Origin: Muricea muricata
Lineage: Eukaryota; Cnidaria; Anthozoa; Malacalcyonacea; Plexauridae
DNA length: 64,000 nucleotides
Assembly: GCA_963855995.1 (NCBI GenBank)
Contig: OY979725.1
Location: 930,001-994,000 of the forward strand
Reading direction: 5' to 3'
Of the stretch, positions 1 to 9,587 are shown in pieces. The notes below the pieces were generated by a model. That model saw only the letters and a program-made list of their open reading frames with translations. It had not been told where the DNA came from and searched no databases. Position 1 is the first letter of the stretch, and each line of letters starts with the position of its first letter. The position numbers were made by a program, and so were the translations under genes.

Positions 1-401
1 AGAACAATGGGACTATGGATCCTAAAAGGCTAAGTATTAACACAAGATGAGCAAGCCTTGTGACTGGCCTTTTGAAACAAACGTCATCATTGTTTCTGTT
101 TGTTAGTATACACGGCTAATTAAAAAGTATGAGTTAATTGTAACAGGTATGAGTATGTAGTGCGGTAGGTACCCACTTTCGAGGTGCAAGCCAGTGTAGT
201 GATACTTGGTGTAGCAATATCCCAAGCAAGTTATGCTAAGATTGAAGATTACCCCTGAAAGATGGCCATTACTTCAATGTTCTTTGATTAAACGGTTTGG
301 TTATTTCAAGAAACCCTTTTATAGTAGAAGAAATTAGTACTTGGGTGGCTTTTTTGATATCAGAAGCTCATCTCTTTCCGTCACCGGACGACTCATGGGC
401 C

Positions 402-665
402 GGTATTCAAAGCTGGATTAGCAACTAACGCTGATTAAGTTAAAGTTTAACTCACTATTGCAGTTTCTGTACTTCTACACCTCCATTTATTTGAAAACTT
501 CAGAAACGCAGATAAAATTTCTGATTAAATTTCCCGGTATAAGCTGGATTAGAACTAACCCTGATTGGGTTAAGGTTTACCTCACTGTTGTAGTTTCTGT
601 ATTTCCATACCTTGTTTTATTTGAAAACTTCAAAATTCCACATAAGATTTCTAATGAAATATCTC
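402..665. repeat. Two-copy direct tandem duplication, 134-bp period
   Basis: The block starting ggtattcaaagctggatta at 402 recurs from 536 as ggtataagctggattagaac. The two stay alignable through the shared tttgaaaactt and attt segments to about 665. They differ at roughly one base in five, so the duplication is old. An open frame across it is not gene-like. Confidence 0.7.
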
Positions 666-941
666 CAAGCTTAATTGGGAAGCCTTAGTGGTGCTCGGCT
701 AACATGTTTCAGGATCTGGTGAAAGATGCACACAAATATACATACATACGTCCCTACCTTTAGTCAACGACGGTCGTGCCAAGTGCTATACCATTTCGTT
801 GGGTTTCACTAAAAAGGATTACAAATAAAACGTGTTGAGTAAATATCACTTGCTACACAATAGTTACAAATTATCTTATTTAGCTACACAATAATTTCAT
901 GCATGAAAGCGGGGAAGATGCAGGAAGATTTAGGTCGTTAG

Positions 942-1515
942 TGAAGACCAGGTTTTCATCATAAGCTGCACTAGAACAAAACGAAACTCAAAAGAAAACT
1001 CTTTCTACTTTAATGGACCTTTTACCTTTTAGACGAAATTTTGAAAAAAAACCTAAGTAGGAAAAACCATTACCACAGCTTGAAAGAGCATCCAAAAATG
1101 AGTAAAATTGCAAAGTTTGGTTGTTAAATGTTGCAAACTATAGAAAATATAGCCTTGCGAAGTCGGCAAATTTTCAGTAGTTTTGTATTATCCGTGAGAA
1201 ATGAATACCCAAGGGTATCAACTGGGTATTATTTTCCACCCGTAAAACAAATGTATACAAAATTTGCCAAATTTGCAAGGCTATATTTTTTATATTTTAG
1301 AACACTTCACGACCAAACTTTGCAATTTTACTAAGTTTAGGATGCTCTTTCAAGATGTTTTTGCCTGTTTCGATTTTTTTCAAAATTTCGTCTAAACATT
1401 TAAAGGTCCATTGTCATCGTAAACCTCTGAGGAAGAGTTTTCCTTTGTTATGTTGCTTATGCTTATGTCGCTAGTGAGAACCAGGATTTGTGAGTAAAGC
1501 TGACTATGATTAGAC
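942..1515. mobile_element. Foldback (MITE-like) element with flanking 40-bp direct repeats
   Basis: The arm at about 1015-1170 (tttgaaagagcatcc-like, then gcaaagtttggt, then atagccttgc) is the imperfect reverse complement of about 1255-1410. The centre lies near 1220. Outside the arms, 942-985 (gtcgttagtgaagaccaggt) and 1472-1515 (gtcgctagtgagaaccagga) are direct repeats. That is too long for a usual target-site duplication, so the insertion may sit inside an older duplication. It has no coding capacity. Confidence 0.6.
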
Positions 1516-3512
1516 AAAAATCTAAATAAACAAGGGTGGATTTAAATAGATATCATTCTGGAAAACACGAGAATGTTTTCATATGCATGCGTGGGTCAGA
1601 ACTCCGACAAAAATCACACCCCACCTTTCAGGCTTAACCCTGTTTGTCGGTCACATATTGATCAGGTAATTGATTTGATCACAGCCATGTTTATTTACTT
1701 TAGAGGGCTGGAGAAATTTATTGCTTTATTTAACTGGGAATCTCGAAATCTTTAATCTTTTGGTCCAAAACAAGGCGTATATCCGGATCTTATACATTGC
1801 CATCCGGAATTACACAGACGCCGATGCTTTTCGAAAAACAATATTTTAATGACTTAAGTTATGGAGATTTTTTTAAAATTCTTCACCAGCGGAGAACGCG
1901 AAGAATATTATTAATAAAAAATACTTTGAACAATACTAGCTACCATCTTGTAAACTCAAGATATGAGCTATGCGTGTAAATAATCAGTTTGGTTTGAATA
2001 ACTTTGAAACGAGTCGAAATATTACTCAGAGTATGTTTTTTTTCTTATAGAGATCCAGTGTGTCCTAGGCAAAAGCTGAGACTAACGTTGCCAGTGTATG
2101 TAGTGTCGAGTCAAAAGTACACGAAAATAAATAGGTTTTTTCTCCACTTAAAACGATTAAACAGAATTCGACGTTTTGAGGGAAGACTCGGAACGTTAGT
2201 CAGTGAATTAACTTAGGTAGCGAAAGACCCAATACTTTTTTCACATAGGGCGCTCGCAATAAATGTTTTCTTCCGCAAACCAGACAGAATGTTTAGGAAT
2301 TTAACTTAACTACTCTTCTACGCGTAGCTGTACGTGTCCGTGATCAGACGTGAGTCACATATACCGCGGTGGCTCGATCTCTTAGAAATATTGACTGAAT
2401 CCACGTTTCATATACGGGTTCTTCTTTTACAAGATACAGACAGATGGAGTTGGAAAACTAACGTTTCCAGTGTAGGCATTCAAAATAGGACTATAACTAT
2501 ATGATCTTTCTGTATAAGATATAGAATCTAAAACTGCATAAATATGTCGCAGAATTCGACATCTTAGACTTAGGCAAAGCCCTGCGTCAGGAACTACTAT
2601 ACCTTCCCGACGATAAGGGATTCGCTCGAAAGTACAAAGAAATATCTTTCTAACTGGTATGCAACATACATGCAGGCATGAAGCATCATATTCATGCCAG
2701 TTCTGAAAATTTCTATTTAAAATCTTACATTATATGTCCACAGATTTTGCTAAAAATATATTTGGCGTCAAAATTGATAAAAACTAAGCCGAAGACAATA
2801 CAGTCAAAATTTGTGATAAATTTATATGAAAACTTGTCGCACGAGTTGATTACATGGACATCAATTTTAATGTTTAAATACTAATTAATGGAGATTATCT
2901 AAATATAATAGATTGTGTGTATTTGGTGTATATTTTAAAAAGCAAATTGGCAAAAATCATACACATCGTCCATAACATATGTTTGTGAACAACACTTGTT
3001 CTTGTTTAAAGCCGCGCTATTGCCAGACTGAATGTCAGACTTGGTCGTCATCTTAGAAATCAGCTGGCGCAGAAAGGCAAAAAAGCAATGACACCAGGCA
3101 TAATGAACTCGCACGTACGCAACGGATGAAAAGTGACTAAACTCGAAAATGCTTAACTTTATAATATCGGTTTTACCACTTATTGAACATGTTTAGAAAG
3201 TTTTACAAAATCACTATCCAGGCTATTGACTTTCGTATACCACCGACCTCCAAGAGTATATACAGTATATGTGCCAATACTTCACCCGAACTCTGAGCAT
3301 TTACCCGGAGTTATCAGTCCAGTATTTGTCAGTATTTTTTAAATTTTATTTCCTTCTTTGATTTATCCCATCAGCGTCGTCGCGCGTCCTATTAGGTGGC
3401 CTGATGTGACTTAAGTGAACTAACATGATAACAGGATTACAATGATTCAGAGTATTGCCTCGCTTCCTTTGCTAATTTGCGCGCGCACGATGTCGAAGGC
3501 ATTACCTCGCAA

Positions 3513-3519
3513 TATATAA
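3513..3519 (+). promoter_or_regulatory. TATA box of the neuropeptide gene
   Basis: TATATAA lies 73 bp upstream of the proposed start codon at 3592. That would put transcription start near 3540-3550 with a 5' leader of about 45 nt. Confidence 0.5.
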
Positions 3520-3591
3520 AGACGCAAAAATTGGCACCGTTTTATCACAGTCGTTGTATTCGCCGCAGAAGTGAACTTGGATAGACGAGCA

Positions 3592-4647
3592 ATGCATTTG
3601 AAGAAGGAATTAGTTTTTCTGCTGCTTTTAATCTCGGGAGGTACGTTCTTTCGCCGTCTTCTTTGATATGCTTTGGTTTACTTTAGAAACAACACATAGT
3701 ATCACCTTTGATGCTCTCCTATATATATCGCTTTTAATATTCAAAATCATTTTCACTAAAATCATTGAGGTCCCAAAGTAGTGAGCCAGCCTCAACAGTG
3801 CAGTCAAACAACACATAAACAAACATACATGATATTTCAAGCAGAAACTTGAGGTTTCCAGCGAGTATACCGTTTTAGGTGGTGACACATCTTATGTTTA
3901 AGTTCCTCGTATGTTTGCATGGTGAATATCAAATTAAAATATCATTTCGTGGAAACACCACGAATAAGTTTATAAACTTACTTGTTGTCACAAAGACTAA
4001 CAATTTTGTTAACAGTAGTTGAAAGTATAGTACAGAGGTGAACATCGTTTTTTGGTAGAAAGACAAAATTGCAAAGCAAGCCTTGTCCACGATTTTCTAC
4101 CCTTATCTTTCCTATCAGCCATCTGTTTATGCAAAACAAGATTTCTGGAGACGAAGAGAAAATGAAACATAATTGGCAAAGTGCTAAACATTAGTTTAAT
4201 GTTTTCGTTTTAGCTTTAATTCGTGCCGAAGACAATTTAACAGCTGATGAAAATCTCGACAATATTAAGGATTTTCTTAACGACTGGACCGCTGATGAAG
4301 AAGGCGAATGGACAGAATACGAAGAGGGCGAACCCAATGAGATGTTACAAGGAGGATCAGAACGACCGGGAAAACTAAATGATGAAATATCTGACGAAAC
4401 AACACTGGAAGACCCGCTATTACGAATAGAAAGGTCCGAAATTCAGACCAGACGACCTGGACGTTCTGAGATCCAGACCAGACGACCTGGACGATCTGAG
4501 ATTCAGACGAGACGACCTGGACGTTCTGAGATTCAAACGAGACGACCTGGACGTTCTGAGATCCAGACCAGACGACCTGGACGTTCCGAGATTGAGACCA
4601 GACGACCTGGACGTTTTAGAATTCATAGCAAATTGTTACATCTATGA
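3592..4647 (+). CDS. RPamide-type neuropeptide precursor (two exons)
   Basis: Exons 3592-3640 and 4214-4647 (160 aa) join at AG|GTACGT and TTTTAG, phase 1. Residues 1 to about 21 (KK, then VFLLLLIS, then A-x-A) form a signal peptide. An acidic spacer follows (about 22-89). Residues 90-149 are six tandem 10-residue cassettes, five RSEIQTRRPG and the last RSEIETRRPG, each followed by Arg. In neuropeptide precursors G-R marks basic cleavage and C-terminal amidation, so the expected product ends in RRPamide. Cnidarian precursors often trim the N-terminus at acidic residues, which would leave pyroglutamyl-TRRPamide after the SEI; this is inference. A divergent site ERPGK sits at residues 66-70. 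The C-terminal amide resembles the Antho-RPamide and jellyfish maturation-hormone (RPRPamide) class. The first exon carries the signal peptide and the second the peptides, a common neuropeptide gene layout. The identity of the mature peptide is unproven. Confidence 0.85.
4432..4614 (+). repeat. 30-bp tandem repeat encoding the peptide cassettes
   Basis: Six 30-bp units, each encoding 10 residues, end with one extra Arg codon. Synonymous differences (AGA/CGA, ACC/ACG, ATT/ATC) and one replacement (CAG to GAG in unit 6) show purifying selection or conversion rather than very recent copying. The reverse-strand frame is only a shadow of the repeat. Confidence 0.9.
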
Positions 4648-4772
4648 AGATATATACGAAAAGGCCTCTATGACTAAAAATGGAAACAAGAAATGACGAA
4701 ATGACAATTAAAGTAATATTAATACAAGTTATAGGAATCACGCGAGTTATGTAACCAGAAATAGTACAATTT

Positions 4773-4778
4773 AATAAA
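4773..4778 (+). terminator. Polyadenylation signal AATAAA of the neuropeptide gene
   Basis: AATAAA lies 126 bp after the stop codon. The convergent gene on the other strand has ATTAAA motifs at 4769-4785, so the two 3' ends probably overlap. Confidence 0.45.
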
Positions 4779-4877
4779 TTTAATCACTTATTGAATTTGT
4801 TATTGCTACGACTAATTTGCATGGAATTTAGATTTTACTTTAAGTGGCATGATCAACAAAAAACATAGAGAATGTCT

Positions 4878-6044
4878 TCACAAAGATTTCAGATACTTGA
4901 AAGGTTCAACAGTTATCTTTCCCGTTGGGATTTTCATTTTCCATGTCGGAGTAATCACTGTATCGTTTGTCACAACTGGCATAACATCAATATCGCCATA
5001 TCTTGGCTTCCAGGTCCAGTCAATTTTATCTCTCAATTCTTTTGGAACTTCATCTTTTAAAAGATTATAAATATGTGTCCAATTTTCTGCGTCCGCCCGG
5101 GGATATTGCCTATGTGCATTGTTATTAACCAAAAGTGGAGCAAACCTCAGTACCTGCCCGCGAAAAATAAGGTCAGCGGCAAGTATAAGGAATTTTTGGC
5201 TCTGCCACCAACTTTCTTTTTCATAGTCTAACCTATATGGTAACATCACATCCAAAGCGTTTCTGTGAAACGCATTGAATGCCGCATCAAAATGAATTGT
5301 AACAGGCAAATATTCTGGCATTGGCTTTAAATGTTTCATCTTATCACAACGTGTCACTCCGTTACAGTACAGCGGCACAGCAATCGCAGGCTCATGCTTC
5401 AATAGGAAATTTTCAAAAGCTTGTAACGGCGAGCTCGTGTTGAGATCACGATACCGCTGACGAAAAGCAGCGCTTGCGAAATCCAGAGTCACATCGTCAT
5501 CCAGGAAAATATAATACAAATAATCCTTAGGGCTTTCCTTTGCATACCGATACAAAAGGTTTCTCCCTACGCTCCAAGAAGTATTTGCTTTGTAAATATA
5601 TTTGATGCGCTTGATGTGTGCCGAATTTTGTTCAGTACACGGTTGTTGCCAACTGAGAACGATGACATCGTTTCTACATCCATCCCCAAATACGCCAGGT
5701 CGTAATAGGTGAGGGCCTATGCAGCTCTCTGTTTGAGTCAAGTATATGAAATGAGTTAATTCATTATCGGATGAAGACGCAGTGTTGTTAACGGTTGAAT
5801 TGGAATCTCCGTTGCTCTTCAAAGTATTCGTTTGATTCACTGTTTGGCTCGCTACGACGGCTGTCTTTGTATCTACAGAATTATTCTTTTGATCTGTGAA
5901 TTTCCAAGAAAAATCCGCAAATTTTATCAGTTCCGTGTCAGCGTTTGGCGAGCCGCTTGAATAATGTACTACAACAAGGACAATTGTCCACGCTACAGCG
6001 CCGCCAAACAACACGAGCAAGCACTGACGATTCATCTTTTTCAA
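4878..6044 (-). CDS. Type II membrane protein, putative Golgi glycosyltransferase-like
   Basis: A single exon encodes 388 aa. After a short basic N-terminus (MKKMNRQ), residues 8-28 form one hydrophobic segment, the signal-anchor layout of Golgi glycosyltransferases. A Ser/Thr/Asn-rich stem with several N-glycosylation sequons (about 30-95) precedes a soluble domain. That domain contains SVGRNLLYR (about 158-166) and then YYIFLDDDVTLDF with DDD at 182-184. A DxD placed after hydrophobic residues is the metal/nucleotide-sugar motif of GT-A folds. Cysteines at about 108, 123 and 136 could form disulfides. I do not recognise the exact family, and donor and acceptor are unknown. The start is the first Met before the anchor, 44 bp from a TATA-like motif. 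The gene converges on the neuropeptide gene with about 230 bp between stop codons. Confidence 0.75.
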   Translation of the reverse strand: MKKMNRQCLLVLFGGAVAWTIVLVVVHYSSGSPNADTELIKFADFSWKFTDQKNNSVDTKTAVVASQTVNQTNTLKSNGDSNSTVNNTASSSDNELTHFIYLTQTESCIGPHLLRPGVFGDGCRNDVIVLSWQQPCTEQNSAHIKRIKYIYKANTSWSVGRNLLYRYAKESPKDYLYYIFLDDDVTLDFASAAFRQRYRDLNTSSPLQAFENFLLKHEPAIAVPLYCNGVTRCDKMKHLKPMPEYLPVTIHFDAAFNAFHRNALDVMLPYRLDYEKESWWQSQKFLILAADLIFRGQVLRFAPLLVNNNAHRQYPRADAENWTHIYNLLKDEVPKELRDKIDWTWKPRYGDIDVMPVVTNDTVITPTWKMKIPTGKITVEPFKYLKSL

Positions 6045-6087
6045 TGCCGTACTTATGGCTCGAGTAGCCTGAGATCAGCAAGGTGCT

Positions 6088-6094
6088 TATATAA
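6088..6094 (-). promoter_or_regulatory. TATA-like box of the glycosyltransferase-like gene
   Basis: TATATAA on the minus strand lies 44 bp before the start codon at 6044. Position is the only evidence; such a short leader would require transcription to start very near the ATG. Confidence 0.35.
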
Positions 6095-6488
6095 TTGTCT
6101 AGCAAGGTCAAAGATCTCGCCTGTAAACCTGTCGAAATGTTTCGTCGGTAATTAAGACAACTTCTGCCCATATGAACAGAATATATATGGCGGAAGGCTT
6201 CTTTACAAGTTTTTGAAGTTTTCACTGTCGTGGAAGTTTTCCGGTATACTTCCCAAAACCTCCATGCCACGCAATAATACAGTCACGAGATAAATATTGG
6301 CTTCTGATAAGAACGACGGATTTGATTAATCAAAGCCGTAACGGGTACCTGTTGACAACACGAGATGTGCGGTGGGTTGCCATGGAGCGAGTGAGCATTA
6401 AGCACAGGCAATAAGGCTGCCTTCCAGTTATCTGTTTTTTACAGGTACGTGCACACACGTAAAAGTTTAAACTCCTCTAATTAGTAAT

Positions 6489-6847
6489 CGATTTCAGCTC
6501 GCTTTTGAAAAATCACTTCGAATGTTCGTTTGTAAGTTCGGAATGTTCGTTGCAAAGTTCCAATGTTTATATGTAATTTTTTTCTGTTGTATTTTGTTTT
6601 GTTCTGTTTTGTTGTGTTTATATGTAGTTCCAATGTTTGTTTTGAAGTTCGTTCCGACAATTTACGATGATCCAGATTTGCAAGTTCTGATTGGCTGCCG
6701 TAATAAGTCAGCCAATCAAATTGCTCACTGTTCAATCATCGTAAATACACGGAACGAACTTCAAAACAAACATTGGAACTTTGCAACGGACATTCTGAAC
6801 TAACAAACGAACATTCGAAGTGATTTTTCAAAAGCGAGCTGAAATCG
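6489..6847. mobile_element. Foldback MITE, 359 bp
   Basis: The first 40 bp (cgatttcagctcgcttttga onward) are the reverse complement of the last 40 bp, and inverted similarity continues inward through gaacgaacttcaaaacaaac. The centre near 6700 holds gattggctg/cagccaatc. I cannot define a target-site duplication. Open frames on both strands inside it are artefacts of the repeat. Confidence 0.8.
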
Positions 6848-7394
6848 AGAGTAAACAAATAGAATCACTAAAGTATGCTAACTCGTAGCGAATGCTGAGC
6901 TCTCTCCATCGAAACATTTGCTCATTTCATACGTAATATTGAAAAAACAGCCTTTAGTAAGTGTGTTATTTAGAAGAATTGGCGTGAACAACTCGATTTT
7001 AGATTAATTGCTTTACGTATTCAGCTGAAAAGGTCAAAAAGATCTAAATATATCTTAATTCGAGTCCTTAAAGGGGTAAAATGATCCTCTACAGTAAAAA
7101 TAATTATAGTTACTAATGCAGTCAGACTACAGTTTTAATATATTGTTATGGCAGATTTCCTCACTTAAAAAATATATTGTTGATTGTTATTGTTGCTATG
7201 GTTGGCAGAATAGAGCATCTCCTCAACTTAAAATTAAGCAATAATATTGTACGCATGCTTTCGAGAGAAATATTAACGAGAGAAACTTGCGAAGATTATA
7301 TTTTGGAATCTTGTATGATTGTGTTTCGAAAAGTTTGGAACTGTGAACTCAAAAGTGCAATATCTTTGCCAAATTCTAATAAAGGTTGCTCATT

Positions 7395-9422
7395 GTACTT
7401 CATCTCTTACACGACAAAAAATACGAGTTGTTAAAAACAGGATTGAACAATGTTGTGCTGCCCACATTGTTTAATATGTTGCCAACAATATTGTTCAGCA
7501 TTGTTACACCCGATTGCAGGCTGGATTCAGGCTCAACAACTCGTTCAGTATTGTCATCAGTGAACTCAAAAAAGACTGGAACGATAACTTGGCCGCCATC
7601 TTTGAAGCCAAATTGAAGGCCGCCATGAAGGCCAAGCCACCAAAATATGACCTATTTTCAAAAGCTCTTTTCTACCCTTTAACTTCGTGTTTTAGAGCCA
7701 GTTAGGTGCTAAATATTTTCTAGATAGATTGAAATTTCATGTACCTCAACTTTCTAGGACGTCGAGTAAGATTTTAACACATTTTCTGGCTGCTAAAAAT
7801 GAAAAACAGTTTCGGCGAAAACTTTGTCACGAAATATCTTTTTTAAACAACTGATACCTTTCGAGTTTTAACAGTTAGATGGAAGAGGCTGCCAAGAACT
7901 ATCCGTAACCGAAGTTTAAAGCTTTAAAACTAATGCTATCTGACGAAAAATATAAGTTTTATACGTATTTTTAAATCAGCCATACAAATACACCACTTTG
8001 AAAACCTCGATTTACTCACGTTTTAGAAGGGCTACAGCAAAGACTAAAAGCTCAAAATAAACAACGATACCTGGACTTTAGCACAAGATAAGTTTTGGAA
8101 GTGTTGAAATGTTTTAAAGCAATATATTCTTGAGTTGAAGAGCGTAGTTTGCTTCGTAGTTTGCTTCGGCACGTTGAAACTTTCGTCATTTTCCAGAGTA
8201 AAAAACTGATAGCCCTCAATTTTTGCCGTAACTAAGTGTAGAACAGTCAGGACTATCCAGAAAACCAGGATCGAATCTTTAAAATTGAAGTCTTGTGATG
8301 AAAATTCTCATTTTTCAAGCATATTTTCGCTCAAAAACAAACTTTTCACTCCTCGTAACTTTCCCCAGTCCTTTCGAACAAGCCATTTTCCTCGCGCGGT
8401 TCCCGCCTTTTGCTTCAAATTTGACTTCATCCAATCATAGGACGAAAACATAGGAGTTATCGTTCCAGTTGTATTAGAGTTCACTGATTGTCATAGGTCG
8501 CCCAACTAAGCTCGCACGCAGTGGCACGCCACGCACGCACGCGACTGCCTATCTATTATATAATTATCCTAAGGTTGGCAACTTTATCAGAGATTATCAA
8601 TCAAATAAAAATACATACATTCAAAACTTCGATGAAAACTAAAAATATAACGACAAATACTGAAACAAACTTAGTACAAATGAACTTCGATACATTTACT
8701 ACATTTCTACACACTTTTTAAGAATAAAACGTGTTGAAAAACACTTAAATTTGTTCATCTAAAACTAAGTTTTGATAAAAAATTGTCGACATTTATTTTG
8801 TCGTTAGGCTGGATCCAATTTGATCGACAAGCGTCATCATCGGAAAATTGTCGGCTTATTTCTTATTGGCTGATGAAAGTTCGGAAAGTGCCGATGAAAG
8901 GTAAACAAAGCTTCGGCACTTTCCGAACTTTCATCAGCCAATAAGAAATAAGCCGACAATTTTCCGATGATGACGCTTGTCGATCAAATTGGACCTAGCC
9001 TAACGACAAAATAAATGTCGACAATTTTTTATCAAAACTTAGTTTTAGATGAACAAATTTAAGTGTTTTTCAACACGTTTTATTCCTAAAAAGTGTGTAG
9101 AAATTTAGTAAAGGTATCGAAGTTCATTTGTATTAAGTTTGTTTTCAATATTTGTCGTTATAATTTTAGTTTCGATCGAAGTTTTGAATGTATGTATTTT
9201 TATTTGATTGATAATCTCTGATAAAGTTGCAAACCTTAGGATAATTATATAATAGATAGGCAGTCGCGTGCGTGCGTGCGTGGCGTGCCACTGCGTGCGA
9301 GCTTAGTTGGGCAACCTATGCTATTGTTGACAACATTGAAAAATGTTGGCAGCACAACATTGTTCAATCCTGTCTTCAACAAACTTCAACAACTCGTTAT
9401 TTTTTCGTGTGTAAAGAATGGC
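7395..9422. mobile_element. Composite foldback region with nested inverted repeats
   Basis: Positions 7405-7470 (acgagttgtt, then acaggattgaacaatgttgt) match the reverse complement of about 9340-9420. Positions 7545-7590 (tcagtgaactc, then actggaacgataac) match the reverse complement of about 8450-8500. The 8488-9324 palindrome sits inside. This looks like transposons inserted within one another. No transposase frame is visible. Confidence 0.55.
8488..9324. repeat. Long near-perfect palindrome, about 2 x 415 bp
   Basis: The left arm from cataggtcgcccaactaagc is mirrored by gcttagttgggcaacctatg at its far end. Matching runs through both arms to a centre near 8905, with only a short loop (tgaaaggtaaacaaagcttc). 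The arms differ at scattered bases only. The tips carry a cacgcacgcacgcg run. A cruciform or a hairpin transcript is possible. Confidence 0.85.
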
Positions 9423-9587
9423 GTTACTAAATGCCCCGAAAGTTTCACCTTCAAATAGTCAATATTAGCCGAGTTATCGTGTCTCAGTGAAATGTGGAAA
9501 ATTAGCGTTTCGACAACCCAAGAAAATAGGTGACTCGATAGTCTAAAGGCACATTGTACTTCTTCCGCTATTGAATCTTTAATCTTG

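Larger units (their letters stand above)
1..3500. other. Intergenic region with degenerate repeats
   Basis: I see no credible gene here. Open frames are under 80 codons and lack domains, signal peptides or splice context. The stretch holds a 134-bp direct tandem duplication and an inverted-repeat element, listed separately, plus AT-rich unique-looking DNA. Two degenerate stretches (about 2080-2200 and 2440-2600) share phrases such as aacgttgccagtgt with each other and with about 33680, which suggests an old dispersed repeat. Confidence 0.5.

Noticed and set aside
4420..4626. Ser/Arg-rich minus-strand frame
   Set aside because: Antisense shadow of the neuropeptide cassette repeat.
6481..6803. 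Frames of 84 and 93 codons on opposite strands
   Set aside because: Lie inside the arms of a foldback MITE.
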